Under the pieces are notes generated by a model. It saw nothing but the letters and a program-made list of their open reading frames with translations, had not been told where the DNA came from and searched no databases. This document shows, piece by piece, positions 44,283-52,449 of a DNA stretch of 64,000 nucleotides. Source of the DNA: Acidisoma sp035492295 (GTDB lineage Bacteria > Pseudomonadota > Alphaproteobacteria > Acetobacterales > Acetobacteraceae). The DNA lies in contig NZ_DATJJK010000198.1 in the NCBI RefSeq assembly GCF_035492295.1, forward strand, positions 7,567-71,566. The letters are read 5' to 3'. Position 1 is the stretch's first letter. Each line of letters begins with the position of its first letter. The position numbers and the translations under genes are program-made.

Positions 44283-45551
44283 ATGGCTCAGCGCGCCGGC
44301 AGCGCTGACCTGCCGCTGCATGGGGGGCGTGTGCCCGCCTGGCTCGGCGAGCGAATGACGCGCCTTGGCGCGATCATCACGGAAGCCATCGTCATCGAAT
44401 ACGGGCGGGAGGAGATGCTGCGGCGCCTCGCCCATCCCTTCTGGTTCCAGTCCTTCGGCGCTGTCATGGGCATGGACTGGCATTCCTCCGGCATCACCAC
44501 CAGCGTCATCGGCGCGCTCAAGCGTGGCCTTGCGCCGCGAGCGAAGGATCTCGGGATCCATGTTTGCGGCGGCCGCGGCAGCCATTCCCGCAAGACGCCG
44601 GCCGAGTTGCTGGCGGTGGCCGAGCGGGTCGGGCTGGACGGCGGCGCCCTCGGCCGGGCGAGCCGCCTCGTCGCGAAGGTGGACAGCGCGGCCGTACAGG
44701 ACGGTTTCGGCCTTTATCTGCACGGCTTCATCGTGACCGATGACGGGCAGTGGGTTGTGGTTCAGCAAGGGATGAACGAGGAGACACGCCAGGCTCGGCG
44801 CTACCATTGGCTGTCCGAAGGGCTCACGAGCTTTTTGGACGATCCTCATGCTGCCATCGAAGGTCAGAGCACAGGCGAGATCGTCAACCTCGCGGACCGC
44901 CGGGCGGACACGTCACGCCAGCGGCAGCTCGACCTGCTCGCCGATCTCGGGCCGGACCGGATCGCACGCGAAGCGGCGAAGCTGGAAGCGAAACCGGCGC
45001 CTCCCGCCCCCCAGGGAGAGCTTTTCCTGCCGCATCTCACCATGCCGGCCCATCACGACGTCCGGGCCGAGGATGTGGTTGCACGCCGTCTTCAGGGCAA
45101 CCTGCGCGCGGCGGCCGAATGCGGGCCACGCGATTTCGCCAATCTCCTGCTCGTCCCCGGCGTCGGCGCCCGCACGGTGCGGGCGCTCGCCCAGGTGGCA
45201 GAGGTCGTGCACGGCGCGCCCTATCGCTTTGGTGACCCGGCGCGCTTCTCCCTCGCCCACGGCGGCAAGGATCGCCACCCCTTCCCGGTGCCGCTGAGAG
45301 TCTACGATCAGACCATTCGCGTGCTGAAATCGGCGATCACCCGCGCTCATCTCGGCCATTCGGACGAGCTGGCCGCGCTCCGCCGGCTGGACGCCGAAGC
45401 GCGCCGGCTGGAGGTGGCTGCCGATGACAGGCTGGTTGAGACGGTGATCGCCGCGGACATCGCGCGCTCCCACGACTACGGCGGCATGAGCGTCTTTGGC
45501 CCGGAACCGCCGCTCTCCAGCGTCAGGCCGGGGAGAAGGCCGCTTCGATGA
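44283..45551 (+). CDS. DUF763 protein
   Basis: A 422-residue protein matching the DUF763 family (PF05559): the AGSADLPLHGGRVPAWL opening, WHSSGITTSVIGALKRGL, HVCGGRGSHSRKTPAEL and ADLRYHWLSEGL-like segment. A helix-hairpin-helix-like stretch appears near LLLVPGVGARTVRALAQVAEVVHG, which would suit nucleic-acid binding. Function is unknown. The gene converges on the PAS-GGDEF gene with a 29-bp overlap of the 3' ends. Confidence 0.87.
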   Translation: MAQRAGSADLPLHGGRVPAWLGERMTRLGAIITEAIVIEYGREEMLRRLAHPFWFQSFGAVMGMDWHSSGITTSVIGALKRGLAPRAKDLGIHVCGGRGSHSRKTPAELLAVAERVGLDGGALGRASRLVAKVDSAAVQDGFGLYLHGFIVTDDGQWVVVQQGMNEETRQARRYHWLSEGLTSFLDDPHAAIEGQSTGEIVNLADRRADTSRQRQLDLLADLGPDRIAREAAKLEAKPAPPAPQGELFLPHLTMPAHHDVRAEDVVARRLQGNLRAAAECGPRDFANLLLVPGVGARTVRALAQVAEVVHGAPYRFGDPARFSLAHGGKDRHPFPVPLRVYDQTIRVLKSAITRAHLGHSDELAALRRLDAEARRLEVAADDRLVETVIAADIARSHDYGGMSVFGPEPPLSSVRPGRRPLR

Positions 45552-46386
45552 CGGTCGCGCAGCGGCCCGCCGCTTTGGCGCGATAGAGCGCTTGGTCGGC
45601 CCGACGGAACAGGTCTCGCGGCAGCATCTCCGGCGTCCGCAGGGCGAGTCCGATCGACGCGGTGATGGGGATGAGATGGCCTTCCCAGGGGATCGGCTGG
45701 GAGAGCGCGAGCTCCGCCCGCCTGAATCGCCAGTCGAGAAAAGTCCGGTCGATGCGCCCGCGCCAGAGCAGGGCGAATTCGTCCCCGCCATAACGAGCGA
45801 GGAAAGCGAGGCCGGAGAAGCTCCGCCGCAAGCGGTCGGCCATCACGCGCAGGCACTCATCCCCGGCCTCGTGGCCCCAATTGTCGTTGATCTGCTTGAA
45901 ATGGTCGAGATCGACGAGGCCCAGCGCCGTCACCTCGGGCGCCCGGCCATGGATCACGTCATGCCACTGCGCCTCGAAGGCGCCGCGATTGGGCAGGCCG
46001 GTCAGGGCATCGTATTCGGCACGTTCGCGCAGCCGCGCCAGAGCCTCCCGCTCGTGCGAAATGTCCTGCTTGGTGCCGAAAAGACGGACGGGCTGGCCGT
46101 TCTCGATCGCGACGCCAGCATTGAGTCGCATCCAACGCTGCGTGCCGCCCGCGGTCCAGATTCGCGCCTCCATCGTGAAGGCGCCGCCATGCCTCAGCAC
46201 ATGGGCGCGCAGCGCCTCCATCTTGTCGCGGCTCTCATCATGATACATGTCCACGATGGCGGCGCGTTCGAGCGGTGCGCCGTGCGGCAGGCCGAAAAGG
46301 TCGTAGACACCGCCCGTCCAGCTCAGCCGATCTCCCCGCAGATCATACTCCCACGCCCCAACGCCGACGAAATGGCCGTCAGGCAA
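45523..46386 (-). CDS. PAS-GGDEF diguanylate cyclase
   Basis: A 287-residue signalling protein. The PAS domain is about residues 5-120 (WEYDLRGDRLSWTGGVYDLFG, GTKQDISHE). The GGDEF domain (about 125-285) has DALTGLPNR, VDLDHFKQINDNWGHEAGD and an intact RYGGDEFALL, so it should synthesise c-di-GMP. No I-site RxxD is clearly seen. TTG 46386 is favoured because GAGGAGG stands six bases upstream; a longer start at TTG 46506 would add 40 unlike residues. Confidence 0.88.
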   Translation of the reverse strand: MPDGHFVGVGAWEYDLRGDRLSWTGGVYDLFGLPHGAPLERAAIVDMYHDESRDKMEALRAHVLRHGGAFTMEARIWTAGGTQRWMRLNAGVAIENGQPVRLFGTKQDISHEREALARLRERAEYDALTGLPNRGAFEAQWHDVIHGRAPEVTALGLVDLDHFKQINDNWGHEAGDECLRVMADRLRRSFSGLAFLARYGGDEFALLWRGRIDRTFLDWRFRRAELALSQPIPWEGHLIPITASIGLALRTPEMLPRDLFRRADQALYRAKAAGRCATVIEAAFSPA

Positions 46387-46598
46387 AATCGCCTCCTCAG
46401 AGCTCCAGCGATTTAACAAAGGGTGATCGATCTGCCTGCTTCTCCCTGGCCCTGCTGGGCGTTGCGCCGCGATGGCGCGCGAACCCAGCGAGTTTCCTTC
46501 CGTCAAAAGTCGGGTGTCCTGCAGGTTGTGGTTCGTGACAACTAAAATTCTTTAACCGAACCAATTTTCGCCGGCGGTTCTGCGATCATGTCGCGCTC

Positions 46599-46664
46599 AT
46601 AGATAGAAGCTATCAATTTTGTCAGATTTATCTATTTGGACTATATGGTGCAGTGCACTATGTT
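46599..46664 (+). promoter_or_regulatory. OxyR operator and ahpC promoter
   Basis: ATAG-N7-CTAT-N7-GTCA-N7-CTAT at 46599-46635 matches three of the four tetramers of the OxyR consensus ATAG-N7-CTAT-N7-ATAG-N7-CTAT. Directly after it come a -35 TTGGAC (46636-46641), a 17-bp spacer and a -10 TATGTT (46659-46664). This is the geometry of an OxyR-activated promoter, 45 bp before the ahpC start. Confidence 0.8.
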
Positions 46665-46708
46665 GCGGTGCAGCGCCAGACGGCGCCCTCTCGTCAACAG
46701 GAGATCGC

Positions 46709-47272
46709 ATGTCCGTCATCAACAGCAAGATCAAGCCCTTCAAGACCCAGGCTTTCAAGCAGGGCAAGTTCATCGAAGTGTCCGAGCAGGACGTCCTCGG
46801 CAGCTGGGCCGTCTTCTTCTTCTATCCGGCCGATTTCACCTTCGTCTGCCCGACCGAACTCGGCGACGTTGCCGACCATTACGAAGAACTGCGCCGCATG
46901 GACGTGGAGGTCTATTCCGTCTCCACCGACACGCATTTCGTGCACAAGGCCTGGCATGACGCGTCCGACACCATTGGCAAGATCCAATACACCATGCTGG
47001 GCGATCCCTCCGGCACCGTGACCAATAATTTCGGCGTGATGCGTGAGGGTCAGGGCCTCGCCGACCGCGCGACCTTCATCGTCGATCCCGAGGGCGTGAT
47101 CCAGGCGATCGAGATCACCGCCGAGGGCATCGGCCGCAACGCGAAGGACCTGGTCCGCAAGATCAAGGCCGCGCAGTATGTCGCAGCCCACCCGGGCGAA
47201 GTCTGCCCCGCGAAGTGGGAAGAGGGCGAGAAGACGCTCGCTCCCTCGCTCGACCTCGTCGGCAAGATCTGA
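46709..47272 (+). CDS. ahpC: Alkyl hydroperoxide reductase peroxiredoxin AhpC
   Basis: A 187-residue typical 2-Cys peroxiredoxin. The peroxidatic Cys 47 is in FTFVCPTEL and the resolving cysteine is in HPGEVCPAKW, followed by the AhpC1-type tail ending LDLVGKI. It reduces H2O2 and organic hydroperoxides with AhpF. ATG 46709 follows AACAGGAGA. Length equals E. coli AhpC. Confidence 0.97.
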   Translation: MSVINSKIKPFKTQAFKQGKFIEVSEQDVLGSWAVFFFYPADFTFVCPTELGDVADHYEELRRMDVEVYSVSTDTHFVHKAWHDASDTIGKIQYTMLGDPSGTVTNNFGVMREGQGLADRATFIVDPEGVIQAIEITAEGIGRNAKDLVRKIKAAQYVAAHPGEVCPAKWEEGEKTLAPSLDLVGKI

Positions 47273-47362
47273 GCCTGCCCGCCGCCCGGCCCCGACCGGT
47301 TGGGCGGCTTCACTTCCCGATTCTCGCCTTTCTCCCCGACCTCGCAGCCGGAGTATCGTCGC

Positions 47363-48958
47363 GTGCTGGATGCCAATCTGAAAACTCAGCTCAAGGCCTA
47401 TCTGGAGCGGGTGGTCCGTCCCATCCAGATCACCGCCTCCGTCAATGAGAGCCCAAAATCCAACGAGATGATGGAGCTTCTGCAGGAATTGCAGGGCCTC
47501 TCGCCGCAGATCTCCCTCACCACCGAAGCGGCAGAGCGCACGCCCTCCTTCGCGCTCTCGACCCCGGGCGAGACGATCAATCTGCGCTTCGCGGGCATTC
47601 CGCTCGGTCACGAATTTACCTCCCTCGTCCTCGCGCTCCTCCAGGTCGGCGGCCACCCACCTAAGCTCGAACAGGCGGTGATCGAGCAGGTGAAGGGCCT
47701 CGACGGCGACTTCACCTTCGAGACCTATTTCTCGCTCTCCTGCCAGAATTGCCCGGATGTGGTGCAGGCACTGAACCTGATGGCGGTGCTCAACCCCCGC
47801 ATCCGCCACACGGCGATCGATGGCGCGCTGTTCCAGGATGAGGTTGAGGCCCGGCAGGTGATGTCGGTGCCCACCATCTTCCTCAACGGCGCGGTCTTCG
47901 GCCAGGGCCGCATGGGCGTGGAAGAGATCATCGCCAAACTCGATACCGGTGCCGCAACGCGCGAGGCCCAAAAACTCTCCGAGGAGGCGCCCTTCGAGGT
48001 GCTGATCGTAGGTGGCGGCCCGGCGGGTGCCGCCGCCGCTGTTTATGCAGCGCGCAAGGGAATCCGCACCGGTGTCGCGGCCGAGCGTTTCGGCGGCCAG
48101 GTGATGGACACGATGGGCATCGAGAATTTCATCTCGGTCCCCCATACCGAAGGGCCGAAGCTCGCGCAGGCACTCGAGACGCATGTGCGCGAAAATGACG
48201 TCAGGATCATGAACCTTCAGAAGGCAGCCGAGCTGAACCGCGAAGGCGACCATTTCGCGGTGCGCATGGAAAGCGGTGCCGTGCTGAAATCCAAAACCGT
48301 GATCCTCTCCACCGGCGCGCGCTGGCGACAGATGGGCGTGCCGGGCGAGGATGCCTATCGCAACAAGGGCGTCGCCTATTGCCCGCATTGCGACGGTCCG
48401 CTCTTCAAGGGCAAGCGCGTCGCCGTCATCGGCGGCGGCAATTCCGGTGTCGAGGCGGCAATCGACCTCGCGGGTATCGTCAAGCATGTCACGCTGATCG
48501 AGTTCGACACCAAGCTCCGCGCCGATGCCGTATTGCAGCGCAAGCTGCACAGCCTGCCGAATGTGACCGTTCTCGTCTCCGCCCGCAGCACCGAGGTAAG
48601 GGGCGACGGCCAGAAGGTGACCGGCCTCATCTACGAGGATCGCGTGACCGGCCAGCACCGCACCCTCGATCTGGAAGGCATCTTCGTCCAGATCGGCCTG
48701 CTGCCGAACACCGAATGGTTGAAGGGCACGCTGGATCTTTCGCCGCGCGGCGAGATCGTGATCGACGGTCACGGCCAGACCTCGCTGCACGGCGTCTTCG
48801 CGGCCGGGGACTGCACGACAGTCCCCTACAAGCAGATCATCATCGCCGCCGGTGAAGGGGCGAAAGCCTCGCTCTCCGCCTTCGACTACCTGATCCGTAC
48901 CTCGGCCCCCGCGACCGAGAAGGAAGCGCAGGCGCTGCATGCGGTGAGGGCCGCCTGA
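47363..48958 (+). CDS. ahpF: Alkyl hydroperoxide reductase flavoprotein AhpF
   Basis: A 531-residue flavoprotein (E. coli 521). The N-terminal double thioredoxin fold holds a CQNC pair at 127/130. It is followed by a thioredoxin-reductase core with GGGPAGAAAAVYAARKG, NAD fold GGGNSGVEAAIDLAG and redox pair CPHC at 340/343. The C-terminal FAD motif is GVFAAGDCTTVPYKQI. It passes NADH electrons to AhpC. Start GTG 47363 has GGAG upstream; ahpC ends 90 bp before. Confidence 0.96.
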   Translation: MLDANLKTQLKAYLERVVRPIQITASVNESPKSNEMMELLQELQGLSPQISLTTEAAERTPSFALSTPGETINLRFAGIPLGHEFTSLVLALLQVGGHPPKLEQAVIEQVKGLDGDFTFETYFSLSCQNCPDVVQALNLMAVLNPRIRHTAIDGALFQDEVEARQVMSVPTIFLNGAVFGQGRMGVEEIIAKLDTGAATREAQKLSEEAPFEVLIVGGGPAGAAAAVYAARKGIRTGVAAERFGGQVMDTMGIENFISVPHTEGPKLAQALETHVRENDVRIMNLQKAAELNREGDHFAVRMESGAVLKSKTVILSTGARWRQMGVPGEDAYRNKGVAYCPHCDGPLFKGKRVAVIGGGNSGVEAAIDLAGIVKHVTLIEFDTKLRADAVLQRKLHSLPNVTVLVSARSTEVRGDGQKVTGLIYEDRVTGQHRTLDLEGIFVQIGLLPNTEWLKGTLDLSPRGEIVIDGHGQTSLHGVFAAGDCTTVPYKQIIIAAGEGAKASLSAFDYLIRTSAPATEKEAQALHAVRAA

Positions 48959-48964
48959 GGACAA

Positions 48965-48988
48965 GGGCGGCAGCCCCGGCTGCCGCCC
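48965..48988 (+). terminator. Perfect 11-bp hairpin between ahpF and oxyR
   Basis: GGGCGGCAGCC-CC-GGCTGCCGCCC begins six bases after the ahpF stop and ends eight bases before the oxyR start. Without a T-run it may attenuate read-through, so that oxyR is made at a lower level than ahpCF. Confidence 0.55.
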
Positions 48989-48996
48989 GCCCCCCG

Positions 48997-49917
48997 ATGA
49001 ACCTACGCGAACTGCAATATCTCGTAGCACTCGCCGAACACCGGAATTTCCGGCGCGCGGCAGAGGCATGTTTGGTGAGCCAGCCGACCCTCTCCACCCA
49101 GATCCGGAAGCTGGAAGAGGAATTGGGCGTGGATCTCTTCGAGCGCTTGCCCAAGGCGGTCATGCTGACAGCTGCGGGGCAGGATGCCGCCGCGCGTGCC
49201 CGGCGGATCCTGAGCGAGGTCGCGGCCATGCGCGAACAGGCGAAGCGGCTGAGCCAGCCCGAAGCCGGCGCCGTGCATCTTGGCGTCTTCCCGACCATCG
49301 GCCCCTATCTCCTGCCCCATGTCATTCCACAACTACGCGCGCGCTTTCCCCTCCTCGATCTCTTTCTAACCGAGGAGAAGAGCGACCAGCTGCTGGAGCG
49401 GCTGCGCGAAGGCAGGCTGGATGCCGCCATCCTGGCGCTGCCCGTGCATGACGCGCAGCTTCATGCCGAATTGCTGTTCGAGGAGCCTTTTCTTCTCGCC
49501 GTTCCGCGGCAGCACGCCCTCGCCCGCCGCTCCAGCCTGCGCATGGAGGAGCTTTCGGAATACGAGCTGCTGCTGCTGGATGACGGTCATTGCCTGCGCG
49601 ATCATGCGCTCGAGGTCTGCCGCCTCTCCGGCTCGCGCGAGACGACGGAGTTCCGTGCGACGAGTCTGGAGACCCTGCGCCAGATGATCATGGCCGGGAT
49701 CGGCGTGACGCTGCTGCCGGCTCTGGCCGTGCAAGGCATGGGCGGCGCCTCCGAACATATTCATCTGCTGACCTTCGAAGATGCGCGCCCGAGCCGTTCC
49801 ATCGCGCTCGTCTGGCGCAGAAGCTCGGCCCTCCTGCCCCTCCTGCTGCAAATCGCGGAGGTCTGCCGGGCGATCTCGCCCAGCCTTTTGGACACGCGCG
49901 AGACGGCGCCCGCCTGA
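48997..49917 (+). CDS. oxyR: Hydrogen peroxide sensor OxyR (LysR family)
   Basis: A 306-residue LysR-type regulator. The N-terminal winged helix MNLRELQYLVALAEHRNFRRAAEA is followed by the substrate domain with the redox cysteines in HCLRDHALEVC. The two cysteines fall at residues 199 and 208, exactly as in E. coli OxyR. It activates peroxide-defence genes when oxidised. Being encoded after ahpCF and next to the operator described above, it probably controls that promoter. Confidence 0.95.
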   Translation: MNLRELQYLVALAEHRNFRRAAEACLVSQPTLSTQIRKLEEELGVDLFERLPKAVMLTAAGQDAAARARRILSEVAAMREQAKRLSQPEAGAVHLGVFPTIGPYLLPHVIPQLRARFPLLDLFLTEEKSDQLLERLREGRLDAAILALPVHDAQLHAELLFEEPFLLAVPRQHALARRSSLRMEELSEYELLLLDDGHCLRDHALEVCRLSGSRETTEFRATSLETLRQMIMAGIGVTLLPALAVQGMGGASEHIHLLTFEDARPSRSIALVWRRSSALLPLLLQIAEVCRAISPSLLDTRETAPA

Positions 49918-49928
49918 GGCGCGGCCGC

Positions 49929-52229
49929 TCAACTCTTCCCGGGCAGAAGCCCGGCGTTGGCGCAGGTCGCCGGGGTATCGCCGCCGAACAGAGCGTCGAC
50001 AAAAATGCCGACCTTGGCGAGCCCGCCGGCATCAAGCCTTCCCTGTGCCGACCGGAACGGCCCCTCCACCACCACCGGCACCGAGACGGAGGAGCCGGAA
50101 ACCCGTGCCAGCGGCTTGAGCTTGAGCGCCAGGGTCTCCCGCCCGAGATCGACCTCGCCTTGGCCATCCATCTGCAGATAGGTGCTGTCGAGCGCCAGAG
50201 TGCTAAGCCGGGCCACGCCTTTCACGACCTTGCCCACGATGCCGAAGCAACGAATGCGCGTCTCGCCCTTGGCCGGCACGCTGATATTGAGCGCCTTGAG
50301 CGAGGCCCCCGCGATCTCCACCAGCGCCGCATTGCTGAGACTGCCGGCACCCATGGTGGCCGAAAGGCTGCCCGAGAGCGAAGCCGCGATGGCATGCGGG
50401 CTGGCGCCCCGCGCCGAGAGATCGGCATCGACCTTGAGCGTGCCGCTGGCCGCTCCCGGCAGGCCGAAGCGTTGCAGGATAAGGGCGACCGGCACGTCCG
50501 GCGCGTGCAGCAGGAGGTGCATGCTCGGATCCTTTGCCGTCGCATCCGCCGCGAAGGAGATCTGCACCGGGCCTCCCGGCAGGGCCAGCTGCATGCGGTC
50601 GAGTGCCAGATGGCCATTCTGCAGCCTCACGGCGAGCCCCACCTTCCGCCAGGACTGTTTCTGGAAATCGAGCGTCCCGACATCGGCCGAAACATCGAGA
50701 TCCGGCCCGCGGAGATTGGCCCAAGGCAGCGCCTGATTTGAGAAGACCGGACCCGCCTTGCCCGCCGGGGCCGGCGTGCCGAGACCGATCCCTAAAGCAT
50801 CGAGCAGGGCATCGAGATCGAGGCGGTTCGCGGTAAGCCTCGCCTTGACGCGGACCCCGCCGCCGAGGCCGAAGGTGGCGTCACCCGCAAGATCACCCGC
50901 CGCCGCGGTGAGTTTCGCTTTGGTCAGCGTGATCGAACCGAGATTGGCTGGCAGCGTGACACCGCCCGTGAAATGCGCATTGGTCAGCGCCGGCAAAGCC
51001 GGGGAGACCAGCGGGCGCAGTTTCGCGAGCTTCGGCGTATCGAGCTGCACCTCAGCCTGGAGACCAGCGAATTGCGTGGTGTCCAGCGCGAGCTTGCCTT
51101 GAAGGCGGAGCCTTGCCTTGTCAGCGGCAAGCGCGGTCGCATCCAGCGTGACCGCAACCGTGTTCTTCCCATCCAGATGTTCGGGCACACCGGTACTACC
51201 CGAGAGGGAGAAGGGCTCGCCGGCATAGCGCCCCTCGCCTTTTACGCTCGCCGTGCCGCCCGGCTTGTCGAGCGTCGCGTCGACCGCGCCTAAGACGAGG
51301 CCCGGAATCAGATGGGTAAGGTCCGCGCTGCCGATATGGAGCGTGGTTCCGCCGATCACAGGAATATCGCCACGCACCGGGCCGTTGGCGATATGGGTCT
51401 GGAAAGAGAAGCCGTGCAGCGGCGGCAATTGCATCGCGGGTAGCAGGGCATTGAGCTTCTCCAGTGCCGGCGTCTTGCCGGACACTGCGAGGGAGAAATT
51501 GCCTGCAAGGCTCATCGTTCCCTTTGCATCCGCGGTAGAATTGAAGGCGCTGAAATGGATCTGCGTCTGCCAGGGATCCATGACATGGCCGGCGGGCACG
51601 GCATGCACGGACAGATCAAAAGGCGCGAAATCAGAATAGACCAGCGTTGATGTCAGATCAACCGGCGCGCCATCGGCCGTGTGTCGGACATCGAGGGAGC
51701 GGATGCCGATGACATTGGTGCGGGCCGGCAGCCGGAAGGTCACCATGCCGTCCTTGATATGCGCATCGCGGATGCGCAGCTTCGGGTGAAACCAGCCTGA
51801 GCTCGCCTTGGCTGACTGCGCGGGAGCACCGCCCGCTGCCCCGAACAGCCAGTTCGGTTGATGGTTCACTTCTTCGAACAGAATATTGGGCCCGGTGAGA
51901 TCGAGATGGGTGATTTCGATGCGCTGCCGCAGCAGCGCGAGAAGGTTCACCTGCGCGCGAATCCGGTCCACCCGGACCATGTAGGAGCGCGAGCCACCGG
52001 GAAGGTTTGCGAGCCGCACCTTCGATACGTCGATCACCGGCCACAGCGAGCGGCTGATATGGATCGGCCCCTCAAGCGTCAGCGCGCGCCCAGTCGCCTT
52101 CTGCACCGCCGCCTCGATCTCGGGCTTCCAGTCGTTCGGGTCGACGAGAGCGACGGCAAGCCCGACCGCGCCGACCGGGAGCAGGATCAGAATGAGCAGC
52201 GCGGTGAGCAGCCAGGCACGACGGGACAA
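49929..52229 (-). CDS. AsmA-family envelope protein
   Basis: A 766-residue protein with an N-terminal membrane anchor (AWLLTALLILILLPVGAVGLAVAL) followed by the AsmA domain: PNDWKPEIEAAVQKATGRALTLEGPI, LANLPGG and LLRQRIEITHLDLTGPNILFE. The C-terminal AsmA_2 region has ISFAADATAKDPSMHLLLHA and LAALDSTYLQMDGQGEVDLGRE-like strands. Such proteins form periplasmic bridges or shape outer-membrane lipids. TTG 52229 is chosen for its GAGAGGAA ribosome site; ATG 52316 is the next alternative. It converges on oxyR. Confidence 0.88.
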   Translation of the reverse strand: MSRRAWLLTALLILILLPVGAVGLAVALVDPNDWKPEIEAAVQKATGRALTLEGPIHISRSLWPVIDVSKVRLANLPGGSRSYMVRVDRIRAQVNLLALLRQRIEITHLDLTGPNILFEEVNHQPNWLFGAAGGAPAQSAKASSGWFHPKLRIRDAHIKDGMVTFRLPARTNVIGIRSLDVRHTADGAPVDLTSTLVYSDFAPFDLSVHAVPAGHVMDPWQTQIHFSAFNSTADAKGTMSLAGNFSLAVSGKTPALEKLNALLPAMQLPPLHGFSFQTHIANGPVRGDIPVIGGTTLHIGSADLTHLIPGLVLGAVDATLDKPGGTASVKGEGRYAGEPFSLSGSTGVPEHLDGKNTVAVTLDATALAADKARLRLQGKLALDTTQFAGLQAEVQLDTPKLAKLRPLVSPALPALTNAHFTGGVTLPANLGSITLTKAKLTAAAGDLAGDATFGLGGGVRVKARLTANRLDLDALLDALGIGLGTPAPAGKAGPVFSNQALPWANLRGPDLDVSADVGTLDFQKQSWRKVGLAVRLQNGHLALDRMQLALPGGPVQISFAADATAKDPSMHLLLHAPDVPVALILQRFGLPGAASGTLKVDADLSARGASPHAIAASLSGSLSATMGAGSLSNAALVEIAGASLKALNISVPAKGETRIRCFGIVGKVVKGVARLSTLALDSTYLQMDGQGEVDLGRETLALKLKPLARVSGSSVSVPVVVEGPFRSAQGRLDAGGLAKVGIFVDALFGGDTPATCANAGLLPGKS

Positions 52230-52449
52230 GCGGTCTTCCTCTCTCGGGTGCAAACTCCGGTTTGCCCGTCCGGCCGTGGGAAGCGCAACCCGTTCCGTGG
52301 CGAAACGAAGCGCCATCGGGCCCAAGTGGCCCTTGATCCCGAGAATGTGAGCCCCGGTCCGCAGCACCGTTAGTGGCCGATTCGGATTGCCAGACTGACC
52401 GACGCGCCGTAAGTCGGTGCAATCGCAAGTTAATCTGGGACACTGGCCG

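Noticed and set aside
46694..49069. A 791-codon open frame on the minus strand across ahpC and ahpF
   Set aside because: It is antisense to two unmistakable genes with conserved redox motifs, and its His/Asp/Arg-rich text is typical of GC-driven frames.
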